Source: JAAUTY01 sp964397305 (lineage in GTDB: Bacteria > Cyanobacteriota > Cyanobacteriia > Cyanobacteriales > Spirulinaceae). Taken from it: a stretch of DNA of 64,000 bases. The stretch covers positions 39,868-103,867 of the forward strand of contig CAYNIP010000012.1 of NCBI GenBank assembly GCA_964397305.1, given 5' to 3'. The notes beneath the pieces were generated by a model. The model was not told the DNA's origin. It ran no database searches and worked only from the letters and a program-made list of their open reading frames with translations. A program made the position numbers and the translations under genes. Below, piece by piece: positions 52,804 to 62,075 of the stretch; positions within the stretch are counted from its first letter, which is position 1; the number at the start of each line of letters is the position of its first letter.

Positions 52804-53709
52804 ATGTCAAAGCTACTAACGCTAGCTACTCAAGCCTGCCTAGCTCAATTGCAAGCGGGCTACCGGGAAATCTATGGCTCCCGGGAGCCTGACTACTCCG
52901 GGCGGCTCCGTTGGGCAACCCAGGTGGCCCTGGCCTGGCAGACTCAGCCGGGGGTGGCCGCAACCGGGGCCGAGCCCGTGCTGATGGCGACTCTGGCCGG
53001 TCAGGCCATGCTCCACGGGAAGCAGTTGCGCGAGGGCGGTGTGTCCAGCCGGGATTGGCTCCAGGTCATGATCGCCCTGCTTTGGCATGATCTGGGCCGC
53101 CTTCCCGGCGTCTGTCGGGGCGATCGCCCCCAGGCCGGCTGGTATGCCAGCGGCGGCGAGCGGGGCGCGTTGGGGCCGCGTCCCGGCGAGCATATCCCCG
53201 CCAGCCAGCTCCGCCACTATCGCAGCCAGCGCAGCCAGCAGTTTGCCGCTGAGCACTGCCAGGGCTGCCCAGACCTCGATCTCGCCACCATTCAACGCTG
53301 CATTGCCGCCACCGATAGCACCTTCGCCACGACGGCCAACACCCCCGGCAGCTACCCCAGCGTGACCCGGGCCGCCGCCCTGGTCGGCCGCTTAGCCACC
53401 CTGCGACTCCCCCAGGCCTGGCCCGACCTCTGCGACGAGTTAGCCTTAGCCGCCCCCCCCTCCGTCTTGCCCACCGAGACGCCCCGCATCCTCTGGCAGT
53501 CTCTCTACCCCCGGCTGGGAGACGGCCTCCGCTACTTGGAAATCGTCCAGGCTGGCCAGCAGATCCTCGCTCAGCTCTATGCCAACCTCGCTACCCTGAC
53601 CCAGGACGGGCCGCCAACGTCACCCGTTCGCCCCGCTCCTGCTCCCGCTCCCCACCCCCAGCCGACCCTTTGGGAGTTCAGTGAGGTCATCGCCCTCAGT
53701 TGCCTCTGA
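52804..53709 (+). CDS. HD-domain-related hydrolase-like protein, metal site probably incomplete
   Basis: 301 aa from ATG 52804, preceded by TTTGGAGGTTGGATC. REIYGSREPDYSGRL, KQLREGGVSSRDWLQVMIALLWHDLGRLPGVCRGD and the C-terminal LGDGLRYLEIVQAGQQILAQLYANL match a cyanobacterial metal-dependent phosphohydrolase family that I recall. In that family the first metal His lies in a YHNLDHT segment; here the corresponding stretch reads PGVAATGAEPVLM without the His. The HD pair (WHDLG) remains. The C-terminal 25 residues are Pro/Ala-rich. It may be a non-catalytic relative. Confidence 0.7.
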   Translation: MSKLLTLATQACLAQLQAGYREIYGSREPDYSGRLRWATQVALAWQTQPGVAATGAEPVLMATLAGQAMLHGKQLREGGVSSRDWLQVMIALLWHDLGRLPGVCRGDRPQAGWYASGGERGALGPRPGEHIPASQLRHYRSQRSQQFAAEHCQGCPDLDLATIQRCIAATDSTFATTANTPGSYPSVTRAAALVGRLATLRLPQAWPDLCDELALAAPPSVLPTETPRILWQSLYPRLGDGLRYLEIVQAGQQILAQLYANLATLTQDGPPTSPVRPAPAPAPHPQPTLWEFSEVIALSCL

Positions 53710-53801
53710 AGGGGCGATCGCCCCCCCAAAAAACGCTATCGTAAAAGATGGCACGCTCCCCAGCGCGCTGCCCTGCTGTTGACCCAAGGCCCCTGCCCGC
53801 C

Positions 53802-55259
53802 ATGTTTGACGCCCTCGCCGACCGCCTCGAAGACGCCTGGAAAAAGCTGCGCGGTCAAGACAAAATCTCGGAAGCCAACGTCAAGGACGCCCTCAAAGAA
53901 GTCCGCCGCGCCCTGCTGGAGGCCGATGTCAACCTGCAAGTGGTCAGAGACTTCGTGCGCGAGGTGGAGCAAAAGGCCCTCGGAGCCGAGGTTATCGCGG
54001 GCGTCAACCCCTCCCAACAGTTCGTCAAAATCGTCTACGACGAACTGGTGAGCATCATGGGCGAGACCAACGCCCCCCTCGCCCAGGCCGAGACCTCTCC
54101 CACCGTCATCCTCATGGCCGGCTTGCAGGGCACGGGGAAAACGACCGCAACAGCGAAGCTGGCCCTCTACCTGCGAAAACAGGGGCGTCGCGCCCTCATG
54201 GTAGCCACCGATGTCTACCGCCCCGCAGCCATCGACCAGCTCCGCACCCTGGGAGAGCAGATCGATGTCCCCGTCTTCGATCTCGGTACGGATGCTGACC
54301 CGGTGGAGATTGCTCGCCAAGGGGTCGAGCGAGCCCAAGAATTGGGCGTCGATACGGTGATCGTGGATACGGCCGGCCGCCTGCAAATCGACGCCGACAT
54401 GATGGCGGAGCTTGCCCGCATCAAGGCCACCATCCAGCCCCATGACACCCTCCTCGTCGTGGATGCCATGACCGGCCAGGAAGCAGCCACCCTCACCTAT
54501 ACCTTCCAGGAGCAAATCGGCATCACGGGGGCGATTCTCACCAAGCTCGACGGCGACAGTCGCGGCGGGGCGGCCCTGTCGGTGCGACGGATCTCGGGGC
54601 AGCCGATCAAGTTTGTCGGTGTCGGCGAAAAGGTGGAAGCCCTGCAACCCTTCTACCCCGACCGCATGGCCTCGCGCATCCTCAACATGGGCGATGTGCT
54701 CACCCTGGTAGAAAAGGCCCAGGAAGAAATCGACTTGGCGGATGCGGCGGAGATGCAGGCAAAGCTCCTGGAGGCGCGCTTCGATTTCAACGATTTCCTG
54801 AAGCAAATGCGCCTGATGAAAACCATGGGCTCCCTGGGCAGTGTCATGAAAATGATCCCCGGTATGGGCAAGCTGAGCAGCAGTGATCTGGAAAAGGGGG
54901 AAGGCAAGCTCAAGAGTACCGAGGCTATGATCAATTCCATGACGAAGGCTGAGCGCGCTGATCCTGACTTGCTGGCTAAGTCTCCCAGCCGCCGCAAGCG
55001 CATTGCGAAGGGCTCTGGTCACACGGAAGCTGATGTGAGCAACTTGATCACGAATTTCACTCGGATGCGCGGCATGATGCAGCAGATGGGACGTGGCGGG
55101 ATGCCAGGGATGCCGGGAATGCCAGGGATGGGCGGAATGCCGGGAATGCCAGGGATGTTCGGCGGCGGGCAACCGCGTCCGGGATTTCGCAACCCCGGCA
55201 GCGGCAAAAAGAAGGGGGGCGGCAAGAAAAAAAAGAAGAAGGGGTTTGGCGACTTGTAG
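53802..55259 (+). CDS. ffh: Signal recognition particle GTPase Ffh
   Basis: 485 aa from ATG 53802 (MFDALADRLEDAWKKLRG); the frame upstream to 53748 is unrelated. N domain, then the G domain with G1 GLQGTGKTT near residue 107, DVYRPAAIDQL, G3 DTAGR and G4 TKLDGD. The Met-rich M domain follows (FLKQMRLMKTMGSLGSVMKMIPG) with the SRP RNA-binding segment SPSRRKRIAKGSGHTEADV. The tail has GMPGM repeats and a Lys cluster. Cotranslational targeting with FtsY and SRP RNA. rpsP, often adjacent in cyanobacteria, is absent. Confidence 0.97.
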   Translation: MFDALADRLEDAWKKLRGQDKISEANVKDALKEVRRALLEADVNLQVVRDFVREVEQKALGAEVIAGVNPSQQFVKIVYDELVSIMGETNAPLAQAETSPTVILMAGLQGTGKTTATAKLALYLRKQGRRALMVATDVYRPAAIDQLRTLGEQIDVPVFDLGTDADPVEIARQGVERAQELGVDTVIVDTAGRLQIDADMMAELARIKATIQPHDTLLVVDAMTGQEAATLTYTFQEQIGITGAILTKLDGDSRGGAALSVRRISGQPIKFVGVGEKVEALQPFYPDRMASRILNMGDVLTLVEKAQEEIDLADAAEMQAKLLEARFDFNDFLKQMRLMKTMGSLGSVMKMIPGMGKLSSSDLEKGEGKLKSTEAMINSMTKAERADPDLLAKSPSRRKRIAKGSGHTEADVSNLITNFTRMRGMMQQMGRGGMPGMPGMPGMGGMPGMPGMFGGGQPRPGFRNPGSGKKKGGGKKKKKKGFGDL

Positions 55260-55392
55260 CAGGCTTCCGTATCGATGACCAGGATATACCGGTTCAACTA
55301 CGTATGGGTCACGGATCGACCGCAGTGTGTAAGGAGCTTCGACAGGTCTGGGATGAGGTGTGGATGGCGACAATCCTCAGCGCTCAGCCCGA

Positions 55393-55624
55393 CAATCTGA
55401 CGGACAACTATAGTCGTTTCAGTTAAGGATGAGACAGGTCAACCACGAAATCCTTGCCAAGCAAGAATTGCGGCCATTTCAGAGGGCCCCAAAATTGTTT
55501 GAGACAACTATATTTCGTTGGATTGCTTTTAGTCCCCCGAAGGAGCGCTGAAGCGCAACAACGGGGGTTGTTAGGGAGCGCTGTTGGGTTTTCGAGTCCT
55601 CCAGCCAGTCAATCTGACGGACAA
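55393..55624. repeat. Direct repeats with REP-like unit between them
   Basis: CAATCTGACGGACAA occurs at 55393-55407 and again at 55610-55624. A related GAGACAACTATA occurs at 55501. Between them, at about 55518-55562, lies a copy of the GCGCTGAAGCGCAAC palindromic family. This looks like remnant repeat clustering after ffh; no gene. Confidence 0.5.
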
Positions 55625-55651
55625 TTATTCCGTTAAATTATGCTTAGACCA

Positions 55652-55683
55652 ATGGCTCCTCAACGTTGCGGTCGAGGAGCCAT
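55652..55683. repeat. Perfect 10-bp inverted repeat
   Basis: ATGGCTCCTC (55652-55661) and GAGGAGCCAT (55674-55683) with a 12-nt loop, a stable hairpin. No T tract follows. The nearest stop codon (ffh) is about 400 nt upstream, so its role is unclear. Confidence 0.55.
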
Positions 55684-55895
55684 CTCTTATCAGTCAGTCA
55701 AAAGGGAATCGAGACTGGCGGTATTGATCGTGCCGATCTTCTATAAAAGGTTGGGGTCAAGGGTGATCGGCGGTATTGATTCAGCTAACAATTTAGTACT
55801 TTAACGAGTGATTGTGAGGATTTTGTGAAAGTTGGTAGGGCTTTGTAAGCTAGGGAGGAAGTCAGCGATGGTTAAGGGAGATGGTTCTCTCGGCC

Positions 55896-56011
55896 GGGTG
55901 CATCTCACTTTGGAGACTCTCCTTCGCCCTACTTGGGAGAAGGGGCCGGGGGATGTAGACGCGCAGCGGCTTCTCGCAGAGGGGGCAAACTTGCCTAACT
56001 GAGATGCACCC
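55896..56011 (-). mobile_element. Family A element, long form, with target duplication
   Basis: 116 bp with perfect ends GGGTGCATCTCA and TGAGATGCACCC. The flanks CTCTCGGCC (55887-55895) and CTCTCGGCC (56011-56019, sharing one terminal C) give a 9-bp duplication. It lies about 80 nt upstream of the helicase gene. Confidence 0.93.
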
Positions 56012-56094
56012 TCTCGGCCTGAAGACCAAGCGATGGGGAATAATGAAGGCATGGCGCAGCCCGCCAGCCCAGCCTGCCGTCAGCAACTTTGACT

Positions 56095-57669
56095 GTGATC
56101 GAAGCCCAAGCCCATGCCTCGCTGCTGACATTTCTGCGCCAGCAATGCCCGCCCCATTGGCCGCACCACTTGACGATGGCGCGGCTGGTAGCCCGGGCTT
56201 TGCGGTTGGGTCGCTCGGCCCTGATTCAGACCAGCAGCCGCTCGGAAATCTATGGCCTGAGCTATCTCACGGCGGCGCTGCTCTGGCCGGGGGCGATGGT
56301 GCTAGTCGTGCCGCCGGCAGTGCAGGCGGTGCTGTTGGGCAAAACTCTCCCGGCTTTGCAAGCGAGCCTCGAGCTGGACAAGCTGGTGCAGGCGGGCGAT
56401 CGCTGGCCTGGGGCCGACTTTCAGGGCCTGCTTATAACCTCCCCGGGGGCCTGGCTGGGCGATCGCCTCGGAGCGGGCGATCGCTTTCCCGCCGGTCTGC
56501 CGGTATTGATTGACCCGGCCGATGACCTCGAGAGCTGGGCCCGCCAACAGTTGACCCTCCACTGGCAGCCGACCGACTGGCAGCAACTCCAGCAGGCCTA
56601 CCCCCAGCAGTTGGCCGCCATTCAAGGGGCTCTGGGCCAGCTCCAGCAGGCCCTCAACGCCCGCCCGACTAATCCCTACAACTGCTACCTCCTCACCGAG
56701 CAGGATCAGGGAGTCCTTCAGGCTCTAGTGGCCCAGCTCCCCGCCAATGGCGCTAGCGCCTCCTTGCGAGAGCTGCACCGGCGGGGCGCCGGCCCAGACC
56801 ATCTGCTCTGGGCAACTCGCACCCGTGACGAGCTTGGCGAGCCGCTGCCACAAAACTGGCAACCCCAGCCCTCAACTCCCATCTGGCTCAAGGCTGCTCC
56901 CCTCAGCGTCGCGACAGCCCTCGCACCGATCTGGCAGCAGCAGTCGGTCATTGTCATTGGCGGCTGGCTGGATTGGGATGCGGAGGCCGCCATCTATCGC
57001 CGCCAACTGGGGCTGGGGAATCTGACCAGCATCAAGTTTTCTCCCAACCGTCAGACGGAGCATATCCAGCTCTACCTCCCGGAACGGCTGCCGATGCCCA
57101 ATACTCCGGAGTTCAAAGACGCCATGATCCAGCAAATCCAGCGACTTTGCCGGGGCGGGATGCTGGGTCAGCGCCATCACAGCCGCCGCGAGCCGGAATG
57201 GCTGACCCTAGCGCGACGGCCGGCCGTGGTAATCGTGGAGGATGTCCCCCTGCGGGCCCAGGTCGCAGCGGCCTTAGCGGCTGAATTTGGCTCGACTGTG
57301 CAGGTGGAGCGGGCGGAGGTGGCGGCGGCGGGAATTTTGATCTGTAGTTGGCAGTTTTGGCGCGATCGCCAGCAGCAGTTACCAACACCGCAGTTGTTGG
57401 CGATCGCCACCTTGCCGATTCCCTCCCTCGAGCATCCCCTCGTGGCCGGTCGTGTCGCTTACCACAAGCAACAGCACCAGGACTGGTTCCGCCACTACCT
57501 ATTGCCCACGGCTCTGCGAGAGCTACAGCGGGCGGTGCAACCCATGCGCGCCGCCCAAGGGGTGGTGGCTCTCCTCGACAGCCGCGCCAGCCGCCGCAGC
57601 TACGGTGTCAAAATCCTCGAAGCCTTAGAGCCTTTAGCCCGGATTAACTATATTGACTGGTTGAATTAG
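56095..57669 (+). CDS. DinG/Rad3-like helicase-related protein (cyanobacterial type)
   Basis: 524 aa from GTG 56095 (MIEAQAHASLLTFLRQQ); a TTG at 56089 adds two residues. The start HLTMARLVARALRLGRSALIQT resembles a short cyanobacterial DinG-like family. The Walker A equivalent is weak (RLGRSALIQTSSRSE). The C-terminal half has VIIVEDVPL-like and SWQFWRDRQQQLPTPQLLAIATLPIPSLEHPLV segments matching the helicase C-terminal domain. ATPase competence is uncertain. The stop overlaps the convergent SDR gene by 4 nt. An inverted, decayed copy of part of this gene lies at 58921-59168. Confidence 0.75.
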   Translation: MIEAQAHASLLTFLRQQCPPHWPHHLTMARLVARALRLGRSALIQTSSRSEIYGLSYLTAALLWPGAMVLVVPPAVQAVLLGKTLPALQASLELDKLVQAGDRWPGADFQGLLITSPGAWLGDRLGAGDRFPAGLPVLIDPADDLESWARQQLTLHWQPTDWQQLQQAYPQQLAAIQGALGQLQQALNARPTNPYNCYLLTEQDQGVLQALVAQLPANGASASLRELHRRGAGPDHLLWATRTRDELGEPLPQNWQPQPSTPIWLKAAPLSVATALAPIWQQQSVIVIGGWLDWDAEAAIYRRQLGLGNLTSIKFSPNRQTEHIQLYLPERLPMPNTPEFKDAMIQQIQRLCRGGMLGQRHHSRREPEWLTLARRPAVVIVEDVPLRAQVAAALAAEFGSTVQVERAEVAAAGILICSWQFWRDRQQQLPTPQLLAIATLPIPSLEHPLVAGRVAYHKQQHQDWFRHYLLPTALRELQRAVQPMRAAQGVVALLDSRASRRSYGVKILEALEPLARINYIDWLN

Positions 57670-58655
57670 AGCCTGCTATCGGGGGCATCTTGGAATGGCT
57701 TAGTGACTTGATCACAGTAGTCGTAAAGCTTCTTAGCATCATCCATATTCTTGGCGCAGAGAGCTTCTTCGGACAGGGTGCAGTTGGCATAATAGGCACC
57801 ACTCACAATCTCGTCATCGGGCATTACGGCACATAGGGTTTGGGTCCGCGCACCTTGTTCTGGGGAAACAACCTGTTGACCTCCAGACAAACTAGCAATC
57901 ATAAATTTGAGGAGCGACCAGATAGATATATGGCGACCTAGATTGGTGCGAACAACACCAGGGTGAACGGCACAAGACTTCAAATGTTCGTACTCGATTG
58001 GAAACTGTTTAGACAGAAGAATGTCTCCCAGCTTTGACTGCTGATACCGCTTCCAACCGTCATAGGTCCGTTTATCGACTTCGCGAATAACATCAAGGTC
58101 AATGCGAGGGGCTAAAGCTAAGTCGTGATTACCAGGAGGCTTGCCAACGAGGGCGTGACCTGATGAGGAAAGCCATACTTGCCGTTTGGTGATTTCAGCA
58201 AGAATCTTGGCTAACAGGAAGTGCCCGATGACATTAGTACCCATCTGGATTTCAAACCCGTCCTTCGTCACATCAGCGGGCGTGTTCATAACGCCAGCGT
58301 TGTTAATCAAACAGTCGATGTGGTCATAGTTTGTCTTAACGTAATTTGCGAAGTCCCGAACCGAAGTCAAGCTCCCTAAATCCAGAGTATGGGTTGCATC
58401 AATCAGGCTAGCATCAAAGGCTTCACTGTTATCATTTCTAGAGGTGATTAACCCATTGGCGAAGCCCTCTTGGGACTTAGAATTTCGTCCAGCTACAATC
58501 ACCTTTGCTCTGGCAGTTAACAGGGCTTTAGTCGTAGCGGCTCCCAGCCCCGAATATGCCCCTGTGATGAGAAACACTTTGCCCGACAGATCAAGACCCT
58601 GCACAACGTCTCGTGCCGTTGCAATTCCGATTTTCTCTGCGTTGCTTCTGAACAT
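57666..58655 (-). CDS. Short-chain dehydrogenase/reductase, probably acquired
   Basis: 329 aa classical/retinol-dehydrogenase-like SDR. The NAD(P) motif is TGAYSGLG (31-38) with GR after beta-2 (AGRNSKS), which favours NADPH. NNAGVMNTP, WLSSSGHAL and YQQSKLGD (catalytic Tyr and Lys, about residue 205) are intact. VHPGVVRTNLG follows. Base composition is visibly more AT-rich than neighbours, and codons ending in A/T are frequent, suggesting transfer. It is bracketed by the helicase gene and an inverted helicase fragment. Substrate unknown. Confidence 0.92.
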   Translation of the reverse strand: MFRSNAEKIGIATARDVVQGLDLSGKVFLITGAYSGLGAATTKALLTARAKVIVAGRNSKSQEGFANGLITSRNDNSEAFDASLIDATHTLDLGSLTSVRDFANYVKTNYDHIDCLINNAGVMNTPADVTKDGFEIQMGTNVIGHFLLAKILAEITKRQVWLSSSGHALVGKPPGNHDLALAPRIDLDVIREVDKRTYDGWKRYQQSKLGDILLSKQFPIEYEHLKSCAVHPGVVRTNLGRHISIWSLLKFMIASLSGGQQVVSPEQGARTQTLCAVMPDDEIVSGAYYANCTLSEEALCAKNMDDAKKLYDYCDQVTKPFQDAPDSRL

Positions 58656-58692
58656 ATAGATTTTTGCGGCTGATGTAATTCAATGGACTTGA

Positions 58693-58808
58693 GGGTACAT
58701 CTCACTTGGGAGACTCCCCTTCGCCTTACTTGGGAGAAGGGGCCGGGGGATATAGGCGTGCAGCGGCCGCTTGTAGAGGGGGCAAACTTGCCTAACTGAG
58801 ATATACCC
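58693..58808 (-). mobile_element. Family A element, long form, decayed duplication
   Basis: 116 bp with ends GGGTACATCTCA and TGAGATATACCC. The flanks TGGACTTGA and TGAACTTGG match at 7 of 9 positions. It lies 38 nt upstream of the SDR start, in its promoter region. Confidence 0.88.
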
Positions 58809-58920
58809 TGAACTTGGTTTTTACCCAGTAGTCTAAGGGCTTAATTGAGTGGCAATTAGTCGCCCTCAACTCAAAATCAAAATATCATAAATATTGTCCG
58901 CTCCAATAATTTGTTGAGCC

Positions 58921-59168
58921 GCGATCGCCCGCCCCGAGGCGATCGCTCAGCCAAGCCCCCGGGGAGGTCACGAGCAGGCCCTGAAAGTTAGCCCTAGGCC
59001 AGCGATCGCCCGCCTGCACGCGCTTGTCCAGCTCAAGGCTCCCTCGCCCCCGGCCAGAGCAGCGCCGTCGTGAGGTAGCTCAGGCTATAGATTCCCGAGC
59101 GGCGGCTGGCTTGGATCAGGTCTGAGCAGCCCAACCGCAAGGCCCGGTCTACCAGCCGCGCCATCGTC
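58921..59168 (-). pseudogene. Inverted, decayed fragment of the DinG-like helicase gene
   Basis: Reverse strand matches 56176-56485: ATGGCGCGGCTGGTAG, CGGGCCTTGCGGTTGGG, then CTGAGCTACCTCACG, CTGCTCTGGCCGGGGGC and GGCGGGCGATCGCTGGCC. About 66 nt are deleted in the middle and many bases differ. It carries no start of its own gene and no complete domain. Confidence 0.85.
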
Positions 59169-59604
59169 TTGGACCCTCACCGCAGTGATTTTGCTCAACG
59201 ACATCGCCTGTATACTAAATGAAGCAAGATTGTGGTGTGTTCTCAGAACCTCGATCAGAATGCCCATGGCAGCGCAACCCCATCAGGCGATCATCGCCGA
59301 GACTTCTCTCTAGGGTTGGTTATAAGTCATAATCTCGCCCTCCCGCTCTCTCCCCCTCCCAAGCAGGGAGAGAAATTCAGAAGTGTGATAGATGATTGCC
59401 GCAAGGGTTGTAGTTCGAGTCAGGAAACCCTTCTAAGGTGCTCAGTAACCGCTCAGGCTCCCTGTACCTAGCAAATAGTCTGGATTTTCTGTCAGTGAGC
59501 GTTGCTCATTCTTGAGAGCTACCTGCTCGCCAGATTCGTCATTGTCGCTGATTGTAGTAGAACAGGCGATGGCACCCCGTTCGTCATCTCCCTATTGAGG
59601 CTCT
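59169..59604 (+). promoter_or_regulatory. Upstream region of cydAB
   Basis: About 430 nt with a CTCCCCCTCCCAAGCAGGGA repeat-like hairpin near 59348 and AT-richer sequence before the ATG at 59605. No gene is supported; a frame at 59502-59852 overlaps cydA in the wrong phase. Confidence 0.35.
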
Positions 59605-61044
59605 ATGGATATTTTCTCGAACACTGTGGCTCTCTCGCGCATTCAGTTTGCGCTGACGGCTATTTTTCATATGCTCTGGCCCGTGCTCACCACCGGGATG
59701 GCGATTTACCTAGTGATTGTGGAAGGGCTATGGCTCAAGACCCGCAACCCCGACTATTACCGCCACGCTCGCTTTTGGTCGAAGCTCTACGTGCTCAACT
59801 TTGGCATTGGGGTGGCCTCGGGGCTGCCGATGGAGTTTCAGTTTGGTACTAACTGGGCTCCATTCTCAGAGGCGGTGGGCGACTTCTTTGGCAGCATTTT
59901 GGGGTTTGAAGGGGCGATGGCCTTTATGCTGGAGGCTGGTTTTTTGGGCATTATGCTGTTTGGTTGGGGGCGGGTTCCGTCGGTGATCCATTACTTGGCG
60001 ACGATCATGGTGGCTTTTGGAGCCAACCTCTCGACGTTTTGGATTTTGGTGGCCAATTCCTGGCTGCAAACCCCGACGGGGGGCGAAATGGTCAACGGCA
60101 AGTTTATTGTCAGTGACTACTTTCAGGCGATCGCCAACCCCTTCATGGTCAAGAGCGTATCCCATATGTTCTTTGCCACCCTGGAAACCTCGCTGTTTGT
60201 GATTGGCGGCCTCAGCGCTTGGTACATTCTCAACCAACGTCACCAAGCGTTTTTTGCGCGATCGCTCAAAATTGTCCTCGCTGCCGCTGTAGCGGTGACA
60301 CCGCTGCAAATCTACATCGGCCACCTCAGTGCCGAGCAGGTCGCCCACTACCAGCCCACCAAGTTAGCGGCCATGGAAGCCAAGTGGGAGACCAGCCCCG
60401 CCGGACAGCCCGCCGACTGGAGCCTATTGGCCATCCCCGACGAAACCGCCCAGGCGAACAAGTGGGAGATCACGATTCCCAATGGACTGGGTTACATTCT
60501 GGAATTTAAGAAAGACCTTTCAGAGCCCGTACTGGGACTGAAGGAGTGGGCTCCGGAAAATCGCCCCCGTATGGTGGGCTTGATTTACTATTCCTTCCGC
60601 ATCATGAGCGGCATTGGCTTCTTTTTGGCAGGCCTGATGCTGTGGAGCTTGCTGCAATGGCTGCTGGGCAATCTCTCGGTTGAGAAAATCACCCAACAAA
60701 AATGGCTGCTGCGTACCTGGATCTTTGCCGCCCCCCTGGGCTACATTGCCGTAGAATCAGGCTGGATTGTACGCTGCGTAGGTCGCCAGCCTTGGACGAT
60801 GTACGGCGAAATTCGCACAGCGGATGCTGCTACCCAACTACCGGCCGCCACGGTGCTGACCTCGCTGACGCTCTTTGCGGTGGTCTACTCGATTTTGCTA
60901 GTTGCAACTCTCTACTTCGGCAGCCGCATTATTCGCCAAGGCCCCAACCTGACCATGCCGGTACCAGGGCTAGACCAGACCACCCTGGATATCGAACCCG
61001 CTACCTTTGTACCCGACCAACGCCCCCTTGAAGCCCAGCAGTAG
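59605..61044 (+). CDS. cydA: Cytochrome bd-type quinol oxidase subunit I
   Basis: 479 aa, about nine transmembrane helices. RIQFALTAIFHMLWPVLTTGM holds the haem b595/d ligand His, and GMAIYLVIVEGLWLKT, GLPMEFQFGTNW and VGRQPWTMYGEIRT are CydA hallmarks. The Q-loop (about residues 250-325) is short, placing it in the cyanide-insensitive oxidase (CioA) branch usual for cyanobacteria. Oxidises plastoquinol and reduces O2 to water. Gene order cydA-cydB with a 17-nt gap. Confidence 0.97.
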   Translation: MDIFSNTVALSRIQFALTAIFHMLWPVLTTGMAIYLVIVEGLWLKTRNPDYYRHARFWSKLYVLNFGIGVASGLPMEFQFGTNWAPFSEAVGDFFGSILGFEGAMAFMLEAGFLGIMLFGWGRVPSVIHYLATIMVAFGANLSTFWILVANSWLQTPTGGEMVNGKFIVSDYFQAIANPFMVKSVSHMFFATLETSLFVIGGLSAWYILNQRHQAFFARSLKIVLAAAVAVTPLQIYIGHLSAEQVAHYQPTKLAAMEAKWETSPAGQPADWSLLAIPDETAQANKWEITIPNGLGYILEFKKDLSEPVLGLKEWAPENRPRMVGLIYYSFRIMSGIGFFLAGLMLWSLLQWLLGNLSVEKITQQKWLLRTWIFAAPLGYIAVESGWIVRCVGRQPWTMYGEIRTADAATQLPAATVLTSLTLFAVVYSILLVATLYFGSRIIRQGPNLTMPVPGLDQTTLDIEPATFVPDQRPLEAQQ

Positions 61045-61061
61045 GTTAGAACCTCAAAACT

Positions 61062-62075
61062 ATGGACGCTCTTCTCCACTTTCTGCCCCAAGTCTGGTTT
61101 GTGATTTTGGCCCTGTTTCTGCTGCTCTACGTCATGTTGGACGGCTTTGATCTAGGGGTGGGTATTTTGTCCCTCACCAGCTCCGACGAAGAACGGCGCA
61201 GCATTTTGATGACTAGCCTGGGTAACATTTGGGACGCCAACGAAACCTGGCTAGTACTCATGGGGGGTGCCCTGTTTGGAGCCTTTCCCTTGGCCTACGC
61301 CACCATCCTCAACGCCCTCTACATCCCCATCTTTATGATGATTTTTGGGCTGATCTTTCGGGCAGTGGCCTTTGAGTTTCGTGAACACTCCAGGCGTAAG
61401 CTAGTGTGGAATTTCGCTTTCGGGGCGGGGAGCTTTCTCGCCGCCCTGGGTCAGGGGTTTGCCCTTGGGGCCGTCATTGCCGGGATTGAGGTGGATGCAG
61501 CGGGGCACTTCATTGGCTCGGTGTGGGACTGGCTGGACTGGCGATCGCTCCTAGTCGCCCTGACCCTGATTCAGGGCTACGTGCTGATCGGCTCCACCTA
61601 CCTGATCCTCAAAACCGAGGGAGACCTGCAAAAGACCCACTACCGCACCGCCAAGCTAGCCGCTATCACAACACTGATCGGCGCAGTGCTGATCACCATC
61701 GCCACGCCGATCTTCTACGAAGCGGTCCGCACTCGGTTATTTAGCCCACCCCTAATCTATATCTTTGCGCTGATCCCCGGCCTGGGAGTAGCCCTTGTTG
61801 GTTTGCTCCTGCGTAGCCTACAACGCAAAGAAGAAGTCACTCCCTTCGTGTGGACAATTTTGCTTTTCTTGCTCACCTTTATTGGCTTGGGGCTGATTGT
61901 ATTTCCCTACATCATCCCTACTCAAATCACCATTTACCAAGCCGCCGCATCCCCCAGCGCCCTAGTGTTCATGCTCACCTTCATCGGGGCCCTGATTCCC
62001 ATCATGTTGTTCTACAACATCTACAACTATGTAGTGTTTCGCGGCAAGGTGGCGAGCAGCGTCTACGGTGAATAG
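61062..62075 (+). CDS. cydB: Cytochrome bd-type quinol oxidase subunit II
   Basis: 337 aa, eight to nine transmembrane helices. YVMLDGFDLGVGILSL and NIWDANETWLVLMGGALFGAFPLAY are the conserved N-terminal motifs; FRAVAFEFREHS follows. The C-terminus ends KVASSVYGE. Partner of CydA in the same operon. No CydX-like small peptide was recognised downstream. Confidence 0.96.
   Translation: MDALLHFLPQVWFVILALFLLLYVMLDGFDLGVGILSLTSSDEERRSILMTSLGNIWDANETWLVLMGGALFGAFPLAYATILNALYIPIFMMIFGLIFRAVAFEFREHSRRKLVWNFAFGAGSFLAALGQGFALGAVIAGIEVDAAGHFIGSVWDWLDWRSLLVALTLIQGYVLIGSTYLILKTEGDLQKTHYRTAKLAAITTLIGAVLITIATPIFYEAVRTRLFSPPLIYIFALIPGLGVALVGLLLRSLQRKEEVTPFVWTILLFLLTFIGLGLIVFPYIIPTQITIYQAAASPSALVFMLTFIGALIPIMLFYNIYNYVVFRGKVASSVYGE

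Noticed and set aside
53736..55373. 545-codon minus-strand open frame antisense to ffh
   Set aside because: Its composition is a mirror of Ffh (His/Gly/Leu-rich, repeats opposite GMPGM), with no independent family features.
55652..55683. Rho-independent terminator for ffh
   Set aside because: No T tract follows and it is about 400 nt from the stop codon.
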